Positions 1-7,681 of a DNA stretch of 13,182 bases are shown here, piece by piece. The notes beneath the pieces were generated by a model. It did no database searches. It had not been told where the DNA came from and saw only the letters and a program-made list of their open reading frames with translations. The DNA is from JBBECE01 sp040881985. GTDB taxonomy: Bacteria > Pseudomonadota > Alphaproteobacteria > Rhizobiales > Devosiaceae. The stretch is from assembly GCA_040881985.1 (NCBI GenBank), contig JBBECE010000039.1:1-13182 (forward strand), read 5' to 3'. Position 1 is the first letter of the stretch. Each line of letters begins with the position of its first letter. Position numbers and translations under genes: made by a program.

Positions 1-8
1 GGGAATGT

Positions 9-85
<77 letters not shown>

Positions 86-122
86 CCAAACACAGCCCCG
101 GGGCGGACCCCGGGGAGCGGCC

Positions 123-151
123 TATATAGGCTGGATGGTCCCCGATGTGAA
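123..151 (-). promoter_or_regulatory. Sigma70-like promoter of tRNA-fMet
   Basis: On the minus strand, TTCACA (146-151, five of six matches to TTGACA) is followed by a 17-bp spacer and TATATA (123-128, four of six matches to TATAAT). The predicted start near 116 lies about 30 nt before the mature tRNA. The leader holds two copies of CCCCGGGG (96-103 and 108-115) separated by CGGA, which could pair as a hairpin in the precursor. Confidence 0.6.
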
Positions 152-198
152 GGCTCGATGACAGCCTCGCGCGCGATTCCGCGCGGCACGCGGAAACC

Positions 199-227
199 TT
201 GCCGCGCCGCCCTGGCGCCTTTAGGTT
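199..227 (+). promoter_or_regulatory. Possible weak promoter for the aldo/keto reductase operon
   Basis: TTGCCG (199-204) and TAGGTT (222-227) are separated by exactly 17 bp and would start transcription near 234, about 19 nt before the ATG at 253. The -10 match is poor, so this is a candidate only. The rest of 86-252 holds the divergent tRNA promoter and a short CGCGCG-ATTC-CGCGCG stem at 170-185, with no gene. Confidence 0.3.
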
Positions 228-252
228 GCCGCGCACCCGCCGGAGCCTTTTC

Positions 253-1290
253 ATGCGTTTCAAACCGCTTGGCCGCACCGATATCAAGGTGAGCGAAATC
301 TGTCTCGGCACCATGACCTGGGGCCGCCAGAACACCGAGGCGGAGGCGCACGCCCAAATGGACTATGCGCTCGAGCAAGGCGTCAATTTTTTCGATACCG
401 CCGAACTTTATCCGGTGCCGCCCAATCGCGCGACGCAAGGCCTGACCGAGGCCTATATCGGAACTTGGTTCGAGAAATCCGGCAGGCGCGACAAGGTGAT
501 CCTCGCCTCAAAGGTCGCGGGCGGGGGCACCGCCTGGATCCGCGGCGGGGCGAAGATCGACGCCTCCAACATCCGCGAGGCGATCGAGGGATCGCTGAAG
601 CGCCTCAGGACCGACCATATCGACCTCTTTCAGGTCCACTGGCCGCGGCGCGGGCATTATCATTTCGAGAATAGCTGGACCTACAATCCGCACGGCCAGG
701 ACCGGCAGGCCGTGCTGCCGAACATTCTCGAAGTGCTCGGCACCTTTGGCGACCTCGTGCGCGAGGGCAAGGTGCGCCATATCGGGCTTTCCAACGAGAC
801 CGCCTGGGGAACGATGCAATATCTCCGGCTCGCCCAGGAGAACGACCTGCCGCGCATCGTCACCATCCAGAACGAATATAACTTCCTGCGGCGGTACTAC
901 GATCTCGACCTGGCCGAGCTCGCCTACCACGAAGACGTCGGGCTCCTGGCCTACTCCCCGCTCGCGGCGGGTGCGATTTCGGGGAAATATCTCGGCGGGG
1001 TGCTGCCCAAGGGCACCCGCGGGGCGCTGGCCGGCGCCGCCTATCGCAACAACGAACTGACCGAGCCGGCGATCCGCGAATATGTCAAACTGGCCGGGGC
1101 GCACCGGCTCGATGTCTGCCAGATGGCGTTGGCCTTCTGCCTTTCGAAGCCGTTCATGACCTCGGTCATTATCGGGGCGACGAGCATGGAGCAGCTGAAG
1201 TCCGACATCGCAGCGGCGGAGTTGCGGCTCTCCGAGGCGGTGATGGAGGGCATCCATCGCATCTTCATGCGCTATCCACGGACGCTGTAG
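253..1290 (+). CDS. tas: Aldo/keto reductase, Tas-like
   Basis: This is a 345-residue cytosolic NADPH-dependent oxidoreductase of the aldo/keto reductase superfamily, almost the same length as E. coli Tas (346). The catalytic tetrad is visible as D48, Y53 (DTAELY), K87 (ASKVAG) and H129 (QVHW). The stretch IREAIEGSLKRL (107-118) and the C-terminal cofactor motif IIGATSMEQL (306-315) closely resemble Tas. The frame is open upstream to 199, but ATG at 253 is chosen because GGAG (242-245) sits 7 nt before it and the protein begins MRFKPLGRT, the usual family start. It is the first gene of a four-gene operon, ending 2 bp before the ABC ATPase. The natural substrate is unknown; Tas was found as a suppressor of tyrosine auxotrophy, which does not define its reaction. 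Confidence 0.93.
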   Translation: MRFKPLGRTDIKVSEICLGTMTWGRQNTEAEAHAQMDYALEQGVNFFDTAELYPVPPNRATQGLTEAYIGTWFEKSGRRDKVILASKVAGGGTAWIRGGAKIDASNIREAIEGSLKRLRTDHIDLFQVHWPRRGHYHFENSWTYNPHGQDRQAVLPNILEVLGTFGDLVREGKVRHIGLSNETAWGTMQYLRLAQENDLPRIVTIQNEYNFLRRYYDLDLAELAYHEDVGLLAYSPLAAGAISGKYLGGVLPKGTRGALAGAAYRNNELTEPAIREYVKLAGAHRLDVCQMALAFCLSKPFMTSVIIGATSMEQLKSDIAAAELRLSEAVMEGIHRIFMRYPRTL

Positions 1291-1292
1291 GC

Positions 1293-2144
1293 ATGATCGA
1301 GGTCGAAAACCTCGCCTTCGCCTATCCGCGCGCCGCCGCCCCGGTGCTGAGCGGCCTCAGCTTTTCGGTGGCCGAGGGCGAGGTCTTTGGGCTGCTCGGT
1401 CCTTCGGGCGCCGGGAAATCAACGACCCAGCGGATTCTGATGGGGCTGTTGCGCGGCCATCGGGGCAAGGCCGAGGTGTTCGGCGCCCCCGTCGGCGCGC
1501 TGGGGCGCGGCTTTTACGAGCGGATCGGGGTCAGCTTCGAGCTGCCGACACTGTATCTGAGGCTCACCGCCCGCGAGAATCTGCAACTCTTTGCTTCGCT
1601 CTACGACCGGCCGACCCGCGACCCGATGGAGGTCCTCGGCATGGTCGATTTGCAGGACGACGCCGACAAGCGCGTCGAGGCCTTCTCGAAGGGCATGAAG
1701 ATGCGGCTCAATCTTTGCCGGGCGCTGCTGCACGACCCGGAATTGTTGTTTCTCGACGAGCCGACGACGGGCCAGGACCCGACCCGCGCCCGCACCACGC
1801 GCGAGCTGATCAAGCGCCTCAAATCCGAGGGCAGGACGATATTCATGACGACCCATAACATGGCCGAGGCCGACGAAATCTGCGACCGGGTCGGCTTTCT
1901 CGCCCGCGGCCATATTCCGGTGACCGGAGCGCCCTCGGCGCTGAAGCGGCAATATGGCAAGCGGGTGCTGGAAGTGACGGTCGGACGCGAAGGAGCGTTG
2001 CGGACCCATAGCTTTCCGATGGAAGCGATTGGCGGCAATGCCGAATTCCTCGGCCTGTTGAACATCGAGACGGTCATTGCCATGCACACTCTGGAAGCCA
2101 CCCTCGACGACGTCTTCATCAAGGCGACGGCGGCGGACGCATGA
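1293..2144 (+). CDS. ABC transporter ATP-binding protein (fluoroquinolone-export-like)
   Basis: This 283-residue protein is the cytoplasmic ATPase of an ABC-2 exporter. Walker A is GPSGAGKST (36-44), Walker B is LLFLDEP (151-157), the D-loop region is TTGQDP (158-163) and the switch histidine is H188. The signature is SKGMK (132-136) rather than LSGGQ, and the Q-loop segment reads VSFELPTLY (80-88) with Glu where Gln is usual. Both variants fit the subgroup that includes the mycobacterial fluoroquinolone exporter ATPase Rv2688c. The C-terminal tail after about 215 is the short extension common in NatA/DrrA-type subunits. The gene starts 2 bp after the reductase and overlaps the first permease by ATGA, so translation is probably coupled. 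The ATPase assignment is sure; the transported substrate is inferred only from family resemblance. Confidence 0.93.
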   Translation: MIEVENLAFAYPRAAAPVLSGLSFSVAEGEVFGLLGPSGAGKSTTQRILMGLLRGHRGKAEVFGAPVGALGRGFYERIGVSFELPTLYLRLTARENLQLFASLYDRPTRDPMEVLGMVDLQDDADKRVEAFSKGMKMRLNLCRALLHDPELLFLDEPTTGQDPTRARTTRELIKRLKSEGRTIFMTTHNMAEADEICDRVGFLARGHIPVTGAPSALKRQYGKRVLEVTVGREGALRTHSFPMEAIGGNAEFLGLLNIETVIAMHTLEATLDDVFIKATAADA

Positions 2145-2839
2145 CATCGCGCCTTGCCAAGCTGATCGTCCACGATGCGCGCCTGCAACGGCGTTATCAC
2201 ATCTACGCGGCCTATGCGGTCGTGGTCGGGCTCTATATGGCGGTGTTCCATTTCGCTGGCGACGCCCTGCCCGTCTGGGTCGTGGCGGTCGTCATCGCTT
2301 CGGATCCGTCGGTACTCGGTTTTTTCTTTCTCGGCGGGCTGATGCTGCTTGAAAAAGCCGAGATGGCGCGCATGGCACTGGCCATGACCCCGGTCAGCGC
2401 CGGCGACTATCTCATCGCCAAAACGGTGACACTGACCGCGATCGCGCTTGTCGCGGTGACTTTGCTGGGCATTGTCAGCCCCCATCCGTTGAACTGGCCG
2501 CTTTATCTCGGCTCGGTCGCGCTGGTCTCGATCGAGTTTGTCGGCATCGGCGCCGCCTTCGCGCTGCGCTTCAGGACGGTGACGGGCTATCTGATCGGGG
2601 CGGGCGTATTGCTGTTGCCGGCGGTTTTGCCGGGCGGCTTCGCCTTTCTCGATCCCATGCCGGTCTGGGCGGCGGCGCTGCCCTTCGCGGCGCCCCTCAA
2701 ACTGATGCTCCTATCGCTCGGCGCCGGGACCGCGAGCTTCTTCGACATCGCCGTCATGCTAGCCGCCTCGCTTGCCTATGCGGCAGGCGGCTTCTTCTGG
2801 GGCGTCGCCGCGCTGTCGCGGGAGCTCGGACGCAAATGA
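2141..2839 (+). CDS. ABC-2 type permease, first half-transporter
   Basis: This 232-residue inner-membrane protein has about six hydrophobic segments (roughly 20-38, 45-70, 95-115, 120-137, 140-165 and 200-225) and no soluble domain. Its ATG lies inside the ATGA overlap with the ATPase stop, and its own stop overlaps the second permease in the same way. A cytoplasmic-loop motif, LLEK (69-72) followed by AMTPVSAGDYLIAK (81-94), is echoed in the second permease, so the two are likely ancient paralogues forming a heterodimeric channel. The arrangement of one ATPase plus two dissimilar permeases of about 240 residues resembles mycobacterial Rv2686c-Rv2688c. Sequence conservation in such permeases is low, so drug export is a guess from gene order and the ATPase. 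Confidence 0.85.
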   Translation: MTSRLAKLIVHDARLQRRYHIYAAYAVVVGLYMAVFHFAGDALPVWVVAVVIASDPSVLGFFFLGGLMLLEKAEMARMALAMTPVSAGDYLIAKTVTLTAIALVAVTLLGIVSPHPLNWPLYLGSVALVSIEFVGIGAAFALRFRTVTGYLIGAGVLLLPAVLPGGFAFLDPMPVWAAALPFAAPLKLMLLSLGAGTASFFDIAVMLAASLAYAAGGFFWGVAALSRELGRK

Positions 2840-3573
2840 GCATTGCCGGGGTTTTCGCGCCGAAGCGGTTTTCGCGGCTCATACTTTCCGACGCCCAAAA
2901 CGTCGCCCGCGATCCCATTCTCGCCTTTGCCGTGGTTCTCGCGATCGTGCCGGCGATCCTGCTGCCGGTCTTCCGCGAACAAATGGACCAGGCGGCGCTC
3001 GAGGGGCTGGGAATTACCGGCCTGTCGCGCTATGCGGGCGCGGTGGCGCTGGCCCTGCCCGCCGGTCTCATCGGCTGGGTGACGGGCTTTCTGCTGCTCG
3101 AAGACCGCGACGACGGCCCGCTGCTCGCCATGGAGATCACGCCCATCGGCAAAAGCGGCTTTCTCGCCTATCGCGTGGCGGTGGCGGCGACGATCGGCTT
3201 CGCGGTCGGGTTCGGCACGGCGCTCGCGGTCATACCCGGAATCGGATGGGGACTGGCGGGGCTGCTCGGGCTGTTTGTCGGAATCGAAACGGTGACAATC
3301 GCCTTCGTGCTGCTGGCGCTCGCGGCCAACAAGGTCGAAGGACTGGCGGTGACCAAGCTCACCAATATCGGCTCGATTGTGCCGCTGGTGGCGATCATCG
3401 CCTGGCCGGGGCGCTATCTCGCCGGCGTGGTGCCGAGCTTCTGGATCGGTGAGGTGCTCGGCCTTTCGTCCGAAGCCTGGCTCCCGCTCTGGCTCGCTTC
3501 GCTGATCGGGCTTGGCGTGCATGCGGGCGTGGCCGCGCTGACGTTCGCCGCCGCCTCGCGCCGCATCGGCTAG
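2836..3573 (+). CDS. ABC-2 type permease, second half-transporter
   Basis: This 245-residue inner-membrane protein also has about six hydrophobic segments, after a basic N-terminal tail of about 30 residues. LLLEDRD (86-92) followed by LAMEITPIGKSGFL (97-110) and R113 matches the loop motif of the preceding permease, supporting a heterodimer driven by the ATPase encoded upstream. The start is set by the ATGA overlap at 2836-2839; no strong Shine-Dalgarno site precedes it, as expected for coupled translation. It is the last gene of the operon. Its TAG at 3571-3573 lies within a CTAG that also encodes the stop of the convergent glycosyltransferase, leaving no room for a terminator between the two operons. 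Confidence 0.85.
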   Translation: MSIAGVFAPKRFSRLILSDAQNVARDPILAFAVVLAIVPAILLPVFREQMDQAALEGLGITGLSRYAGAVALALPAGLIGWVTGFLLLEDRDDGPLLAMEITPIGKSGFLAYRVAVAATIGFAVGFGTALAVIPGIGWGLAGLLGLFVGIETVTIAFVLLALAANKVEGLAVTKLTNIGSIVPLVAIIAWPGRYLAGVVPSFWIGEVLGLSSEAWLPLWLASLIGLGVHAGVAALTFAAASRRIG

Positions 3574-5030
3574 CGGAAGCCCGTGCCGACATAGAACCGG
3601 ATTTCGTTGATCCTTATGCCGAAGCGTTCGATTTCGACCGGCGTCAGCTCGGTGACCGTTTCGAAACGGGAGACGATGCCGCGACCAAGCGGATGGAATC
3701 CGTCGGCGACGATGATCGCCGACCGGCCTCGATGCGCGGCGGGATCGAACCAGAAATCGAATTCGTCGATCGAAGGATAAAGGCTCGTCACCTCGGGATT
3801 TCGGAGTGCAAACGCGAGCTGCGCGGCCAACGGATAGGCGGCGCCGGCCAGAAACGCCGCGCCGGTCTGCGCCTCGGCAGCCTCGACGGCGGCGGCGACC
3901 TCGGTCCAGCCGTAAGAATGCGCCGAAAACCGGTCGGGCACTCCCATGAGCGCGGTCAGCGGCAAGGCGGCGAAATTGACGATGCCGGCGAGGAGCGCCA
4001 CGGCGCCATAGGCCGCCTGGGCAATGGCCAGCCGCCGCCCGATCCAGCCCGCGGCGAGCGGCAAGAGGATCAGGTAGGCGACTAGGTTCCAGTGGAAGAG
4101 CACGAAGGTATAAAGCGACAGGGTGAAGGTGACCACGCTCGACAGCAGGAACACGATGACGCCGAGCCGCCGCGCCGGGCCGGCGTCGGGCCCGAAGAGG
4201 AGCCGGAAGAGGGCCGGCAGCGCGAAGGGTGAGAGAACGAAGAGGGTTGTGAGCAGCACCGGCCCGATCGCCCCAAAAATCGGCGTGGCGGTCAGCAGTC
4301 CGTGCCGGCCGGCGAGAATAAAGTGGAAGGAAGCAAGGCCGGTCCCGAGATTCCAAATCAGGACCGGCGCCTGCATCGCCAGCGAAAGCCCCGCCGCGAG
4401 ATAAAGGTGCGGGCTGACGAGCAGCGGCCGCAGCCGGGCGCTGAGAAGGATCAGCAGCGCGACCCCGATCCCGAGGAAGCCGGCATTGTATTTGGCGAGT
4501 CCGGAAAACCCGAGCGCCGCGGCCCCGAGATAGAGCAGCCGGTAATCGGCCGCTCCCGCCTCGTAGTCCTCAAAAAAGGCCAGAAAGAAATGCGCCGAGG
4601 CAAGACCGAAGAGGACCAAAAGATGGTCGGGCAAGGCAGCCGAGGTCGCCGCGAGAATGACCGGCATCGAGCCATAGAGAATGACCGAAATCCAGAATTG
4701 CGCCTGCCAGCCGTCTCCGCCGCGCCGCTTCGCCCAGAGATAGAGCACCCAGACGGTTGCAATTGAAGAAAGGATAACCGGGGCCCGCACGGCGAATGTC
4801 GTCCAGCCGAAGAGGCTCGAGGAAACGGCGAGCGCCCAGGCATTGAGCGGCGGGTGATCGTAATAGGAGAGCCCCGGATGCAGAGCCCAAAGGAAATAAT
4901 AGGCCTCGTCCTGGGTGACGGCGGCCGAAAGCATCAAAGCGAGCTTCAGCGCCAGCAGGCCCACGGCCATGGCGCCGAGGGCGCCGAACGATCCCACGGC
5001 CGCGCGCGCCGGCCCCTGCCCTTCCGCCAT
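3570..5030 (-). CDS. GT-C glycosyltransferase, GT39/ArnT-like (copy A)
   Basis: This 486-residue polytopic inner-membrane protein of the PMT/ArnT type is expected to move a sugar from an undecaprenyl- or dolichyl-like phosphate carrier onto a periplasmic acceptor. The GT-C acidic motif TQDEAYY (39-45) follows the first membrane segment, and YYDHPPL (56-62) lies in the first periplasmic loop. A series of hydrophobic helices then leads to a soluble C-terminal part of about 110 residues. ATG at 5030 is preferred because AAGGGGG lies 7 nt upstream (5038-5044); an in-frame TTG at 5081 would add 17 residues without a good ribosome site. It is last in a minus-strand set behind the hydrolase (65-bp gap) and is a paralogue of the protein at 6085-7611. 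Sugar and acceptor are unknown. Confidence 0.88.
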   Translation of the reverse strand: MAEGQGPARAAVGSFGALGAMAVGLLALKLALMLSAAVTQDEAYYFLWALHPGLSYYDHPPLNAWALAVSSSLFGWTTFAVRAPVILSSIATVWVLYLWAKRRGGDGWQAQFWISVILYGSMPVILAATSAALPDHLLVLFGLASAHFFLAFFEDYEAGAADYRLLYLGAAALGFSGLAKYNAGFLGIGVALLILLSARLRPLLVSPHLYLAAGLSLAMQAPVLIWNLGTGLASFHFILAGRHGLLTATPIFGAIGPVLLTTLFVLSPFALPALFRLLFGPDAGPARRLGVIVFLLSSVVTFTLSLYTFVLFHWNLVAYLILLPLAAGWIGRRLAIAQAAYGAVALLAGIVNFAALPLTALMGVPDRFSAHSYGWTEVAAAVEAAEAQTGAAFLAGAAYPLAAQLAFALRNPEVTSLYPSIDEFDFWFDPAAHRGRSAIIVADGFHPLGRGIVSRFETVTELTPVEIERFGIRINEIRFYVGTGFR

Positions 5031-5095
5031 CGCCTCGCCCCCTTCCGGGCGAGCGTTGCCCGAGAGGCGGAGCGAGGTCAATCGCCGGGCCCCGC

Positions 5096-6010
5096 TCAGG
5101 GCGAAAGCAGCGGCGGCTCGACGGAGGCGGGGTTGAACGCCCCCTGCTCGTTGAAGAAGGCGACCATATCGTCGAGCACCGGGGCGCGGCCGCGCCAGAT
5201 CATCGACAGCGCCATGACCGGGTCCATATGGCCGAGGCCGTCATAGTAGCGCTCGGTGACCGGCACATTATTGGCGCGGAGTTTCGCGGCCAGCAGCGTC
5301 GTGTTCGACGGCCGCACGATCAGGTCCCCGGTTCCGGTCGCCAGGAACATCGGCGGGGAATCGGCAGTGACCAGATTGACCGGCTGGGTGCCTTCGGGAT
5401 TGGGTGCATCCCCGAAGGCCGCGATCGCCTCATCGACGCGGAACGGATAGAAGCTGTAAGGGCCCGAAAGGCCGGCGACGCCGCGCACTTTGACCGTCAC
5501 CCCCTGATCGCGCAGGAATGCCGGCTCAAGCGCCAGCATCGCAACGTTGTAGGCGCCAGCCGAATGGCCGGCGAGAAACAGCCGCCGCGGGTCGCCGCCG
5601 TAGTCGCCGATATTGCGCTCGATCCACCCGACCGCCGCCGCGCAATCCTCGACGAAGCCGGGATAAGCGACTTCCGGCACCAGCCGATAGTCGGCGATGA
5701 CGGTGACGAAGCCGCGTGCCGCGAGCGCGTGGCCGACGAACTCGTAGTCGCGCCTCTCGCCGCGGTTCCACGAGCCGCCGTAGACGAAGAGAATCACTGG
5801 CGCGGCGTTCTCGAGCCCCTTGGGGGCATAGACGTCGAGCATGTGTCGCGGTCCGGCGCCGTAAGGCACGTCGCTCGCCAGCCTTTCGCCGCCGGAGTCC
5901 TTCGGCAAGGCGTTGTCGAGCAAGTCGAAGACCGAAAACCCCCCTGCGGCGAAGCCGAGGAGCAATATCCCGGCGAGCCGGGCGGCAGAGTGCAGGGCGG
6001 AAGCAATCAT
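5096..6010 (-). CDS. Membrane-anchored alpha/beta hydrolase (carboxylesterase, BD-FAE-like)
   Basis: This 304-residue serine hydrolase has an N-terminal hydrophobic segment (about 8-27) without a lipobox Cys, so it is probably membrane-anchored or exported. The oxyanion motif is VYGGSWNRG (76-84), in place of HGGG. The nucleophile elbow is GHSAGA (148-153) with S150, and the likely partners are D229 (TGTGDL) and H261 (LGHMD). These features fit carboxylesterases related to bacterial feruloyl/acetyl esterases and kynurenine formamidase-like enzymes. It lies between two paralogous GT-C glycosyltransferases on the same strand, so it may remove or transfer acyl groups on an envelope glycoconjugate, but that is inference. 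The start codon has no clear Shine-Dalgarno site; the start is supported by the hydrophobic leader. Confidence 0.88.
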   Translation of the reverse strand: MIASALHSAARLAGILLLGFAAGGFSVFDLLDNALPKDSGGERLASDVPYGAGPRHMLDVYAPKGLENAAPVILFVYGGSWNRGERRDYEFVGHALAARGFVTVIADYRLVPEVAYPGFVEDCAAAVGWIERNIGDYGGDPRRLFLAGHSAGAYNVAMLALEPAFLRDQGVTVKVRGVAGLSGPYSFYPFRVDEAIAAFGDAPNPEGTQPVNLVTADSPPMFLATGTGDLIVRPSNTTLLAAKLRANNVPVTERYYDGLGHMDPVMALSMIWRGRAPVLDDMVAFFNEQGAFNPASVEPPLLSP

Positions 6011-6084
6011 TCGGGAACGGCGCCGGGGCTGCGGAAGGCGGTAAAGCTACAGCCGGAATGTGACGGGAATTGGCGGGTGGCCGA

Positions 6085-7611
6085 TCAGCGGGGCGCCACG
6101 CCCTTGCCGCCGCGATAGCCGTAGCCGAGATAGAGCCGGAATCGGGTGACGTGATAGCCGAAGCGGGTGACCTCGATCTCGCGCAGCAGCTCCACCCGGT
6201 CGAATTGCGCGGCGCGGTCGCCGAGCTCGAAGCCCTCGACGTCGAGGATCAGCGCGTTGGCGCCCCGCCGGATCCCCGGGTCGCTCCAGTAATCGAACTG
6301 GCTCGGTCGCCCCGCAAGATCGGTGACGGCGGAGGGCTCTTGGAGAGCGAAGGCGAATTGGGCGGCGAGCGAATAGCGGGTGCTGGCGAGGAAGTCCGGG
6401 CGATATTGCTCCCTGAGCACGGCCGCTTCGGCCGCGACCTGGTCCCAGCCGTGCATGATCGAGGATTCCCAATCGCGCTGCCCCCAAAACAGCGCAACCG
6501 GCATCAGCGCGTAGTTGATCGCCAGCGCCACCGCCAACCCGGGTCCGAAGACGAAATGCACCGCGACGATCCATCGCGAACGGATGAAGGCCGGCACCAG
6601 CGGATAAATCATCGGGAAGGCGGCGATGTTCCAGTAGGAGAGGACCCGCTCGAACAGCGAAAACCCGACGGTCACCAGGGTCGATGTACCGAGGGTCGCG
6701 AGCGCCAGCCGGCGCGACGCCTGCGCGAACTCGCTGACCGACCCGCGCCCGCGTCCGATCATGGCGAACGCCGCCACCAGCGGCGCGAGAAACAGAAAAT
6801 GAAGCCACGAGGCCAGCGCCAGCGGCAGCCAGTTCAGCTCGATGTCGCCGAAATCGATGCCGCCCCAGCGCCCAGAAAAATGATAGGCGAACGAGGCAGC
6901 CCCGTGGGAGAGGTTCCAATAGACGACCGGGGCCTGCACTCCGATCGCGACCAGCGCCGCCAGATAGAGGTGCGGATTGCGCAACAGCCCGCGATAGCGC
7001 GGATGCAGAACGATCAGGACCGCGATCCCTAGCCCGAACAGCGCCGCATTGTATTTGGCCAGCGTCGCGAGCCCCAGCGCGATGGCGGCAAGATAGAGCC
7101 ACGCGGCGCCGGGCGTCTTGCCGCCGTCGAAATCGGCAAGATAACCGGCGAACCAGTAGCCCGACAGCGTCAGCAGGAAGAGCAGCAGATAGTCGGGGAA
7201 GACGATCGAGGTGAAGGAGAAAATGCCGGGACTCGCCAGATACACCGCGACCGCCAGCCAGAAATATCCCCGCCGATTGTCGGGCGCGACGCGTCGCGCC
7301 CAGAGATGGAAGAGCCAGATCGTGCCGGCAAGGGCCACCAGCGTCGGCACCCTCAAGCCAAATCTGGTCCAGCCGAAGAGCCGGCTCGTCGCGCCGAGAA
7401 TCCAGGCATTGAGCGGAGGATGGTCGAAATAGGACCAGTCCGGATGCTGACCCCAGAGAAAATAATAGGCCTCGTCCCCGACCGGGGCGACGGCAAACAT
7501 CAGCCCGAACTTGAGGGCGATGAAGAACCCGGCAACGACCTGCAGCACGAGGATCGGCACTGCCGGCGGATGCGGCGGACTTTGATTGGCAGCGGCCGGT
7601 GCAGCGCTCAT
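6085..7611 (-). CDS. GT-C glycosyltransferase, GT39/ArnT-like (copy B)
   Basis: This 508-residue polytopic membrane protein has the same plan as copy A. It has a short Pro/Ala-rich N-terminal tail, a first helix (about 19-41), the acidic motif PVGDEAYY (43-50) and YFDHPPL (61-67), then many hydrophobic helices and a soluble C-terminal part. Shared blocks with copy A include LAKYNA, NPHLYLAA/SPHLYLAA, QAPV followed by WNL, and a C-terminal pattern AAQ-AFAL then FD-W-DP and GF-LG. It is expected to use a lipid-phosphate sugar donor in the periplasm. It is the first gene of the minus-strand set; the hydrolase starts 74 bp after its stop. It is transcribed divergently from the cyclophilin-like gene, with 86 bp between the starts and no strong minus-strand promoter that I could identify. 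Confidence 0.88.
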   Translation of the reverse strand: MSAAPAAANQSPPHPPAVPILVLQVVAGFFIALKFGLMFAVAPVGDEAYYFLWGQHPDWSYFDHPPLNAWILGATSRLFGWTRFGLRVPTLVALAGTIWLFHLWARRVAPDNRRGYFWLAVAVYLASPGIFSFTSIVFPDYLLLFLLTLSGYWFAGYLADFDGGKTPGAAWLYLAAIALGLATLAKYNAALFGLGIAVLIVLHPRYRGLLRNPHLYLAALVAIGVQAPVVYWNLSHGAASFAYHFSGRWGGIDFGDIELNWLPLALASWLHFLFLAPLVAAFAMIGRGRGSVSEFAQASRRLALATLGTSTLVTVGFSLFERVLSYWNIAAFPMIYPLVPAFIRSRWIVAVHFVFGPGLAVALAINYALMPVALFWGQRDWESSIMHGWDQVAAEAAVLREQYRPDFLASTRYSLAAQFAFALQEPSAVTDLAGRPSQFDYWSDPGIRRGANALILDVEGFELGDRAAQFDRVELLREIEVTRFGYHVTRFRLYLGYGYRGGKGVAPR

Positions 7612-7652
7612 GGCCCTGACCTAGACCAGCCGGACCGGATTCGGAAGACCCG

Positions 7653-7681
7653 GGCGGCGGGTTGACCGGGGTGCCGCCGCC
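7653..7681. repeat. Perfect 8-bp inverted repeat in the divergent spacer
   Basis: GGCGGCGG (7653-7660) and CCGCCGCC (7674-7681) are exact reverse complements with a 13-nt centre. The centre contains the candidate -35 of the cyclophilin-like gene, and the right arm lies within its spacer. It could be a protein-binding operator, or chance pairing in GC-rich DNA. Confidence 0.45.

Noticed and set aside
86..335. Minus-strand open frame upstream of the tRNA
   Set aside because: It overlaps the tRNA gene and its promoter and gives an Arg-rich product without motif.
2776..4356. Long minus-strand open frame (about 526 codons) across the permease 2 and glycosyltransferase ends
   Set aside because: It is antisense to permease coding sequence and in a different frame from the glycosyltransferase; its composition is Arg-rich without any family motif. 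High GC makes such open frames common.
6047..7102. Minus-strand open frame overlapping glycosyltransferase copy B in another frame
   Set aside because: Arg-rich shadow frame; the glycosyltransferase frame has the GT-C motifs and an orderly helix pattern through the same interval.
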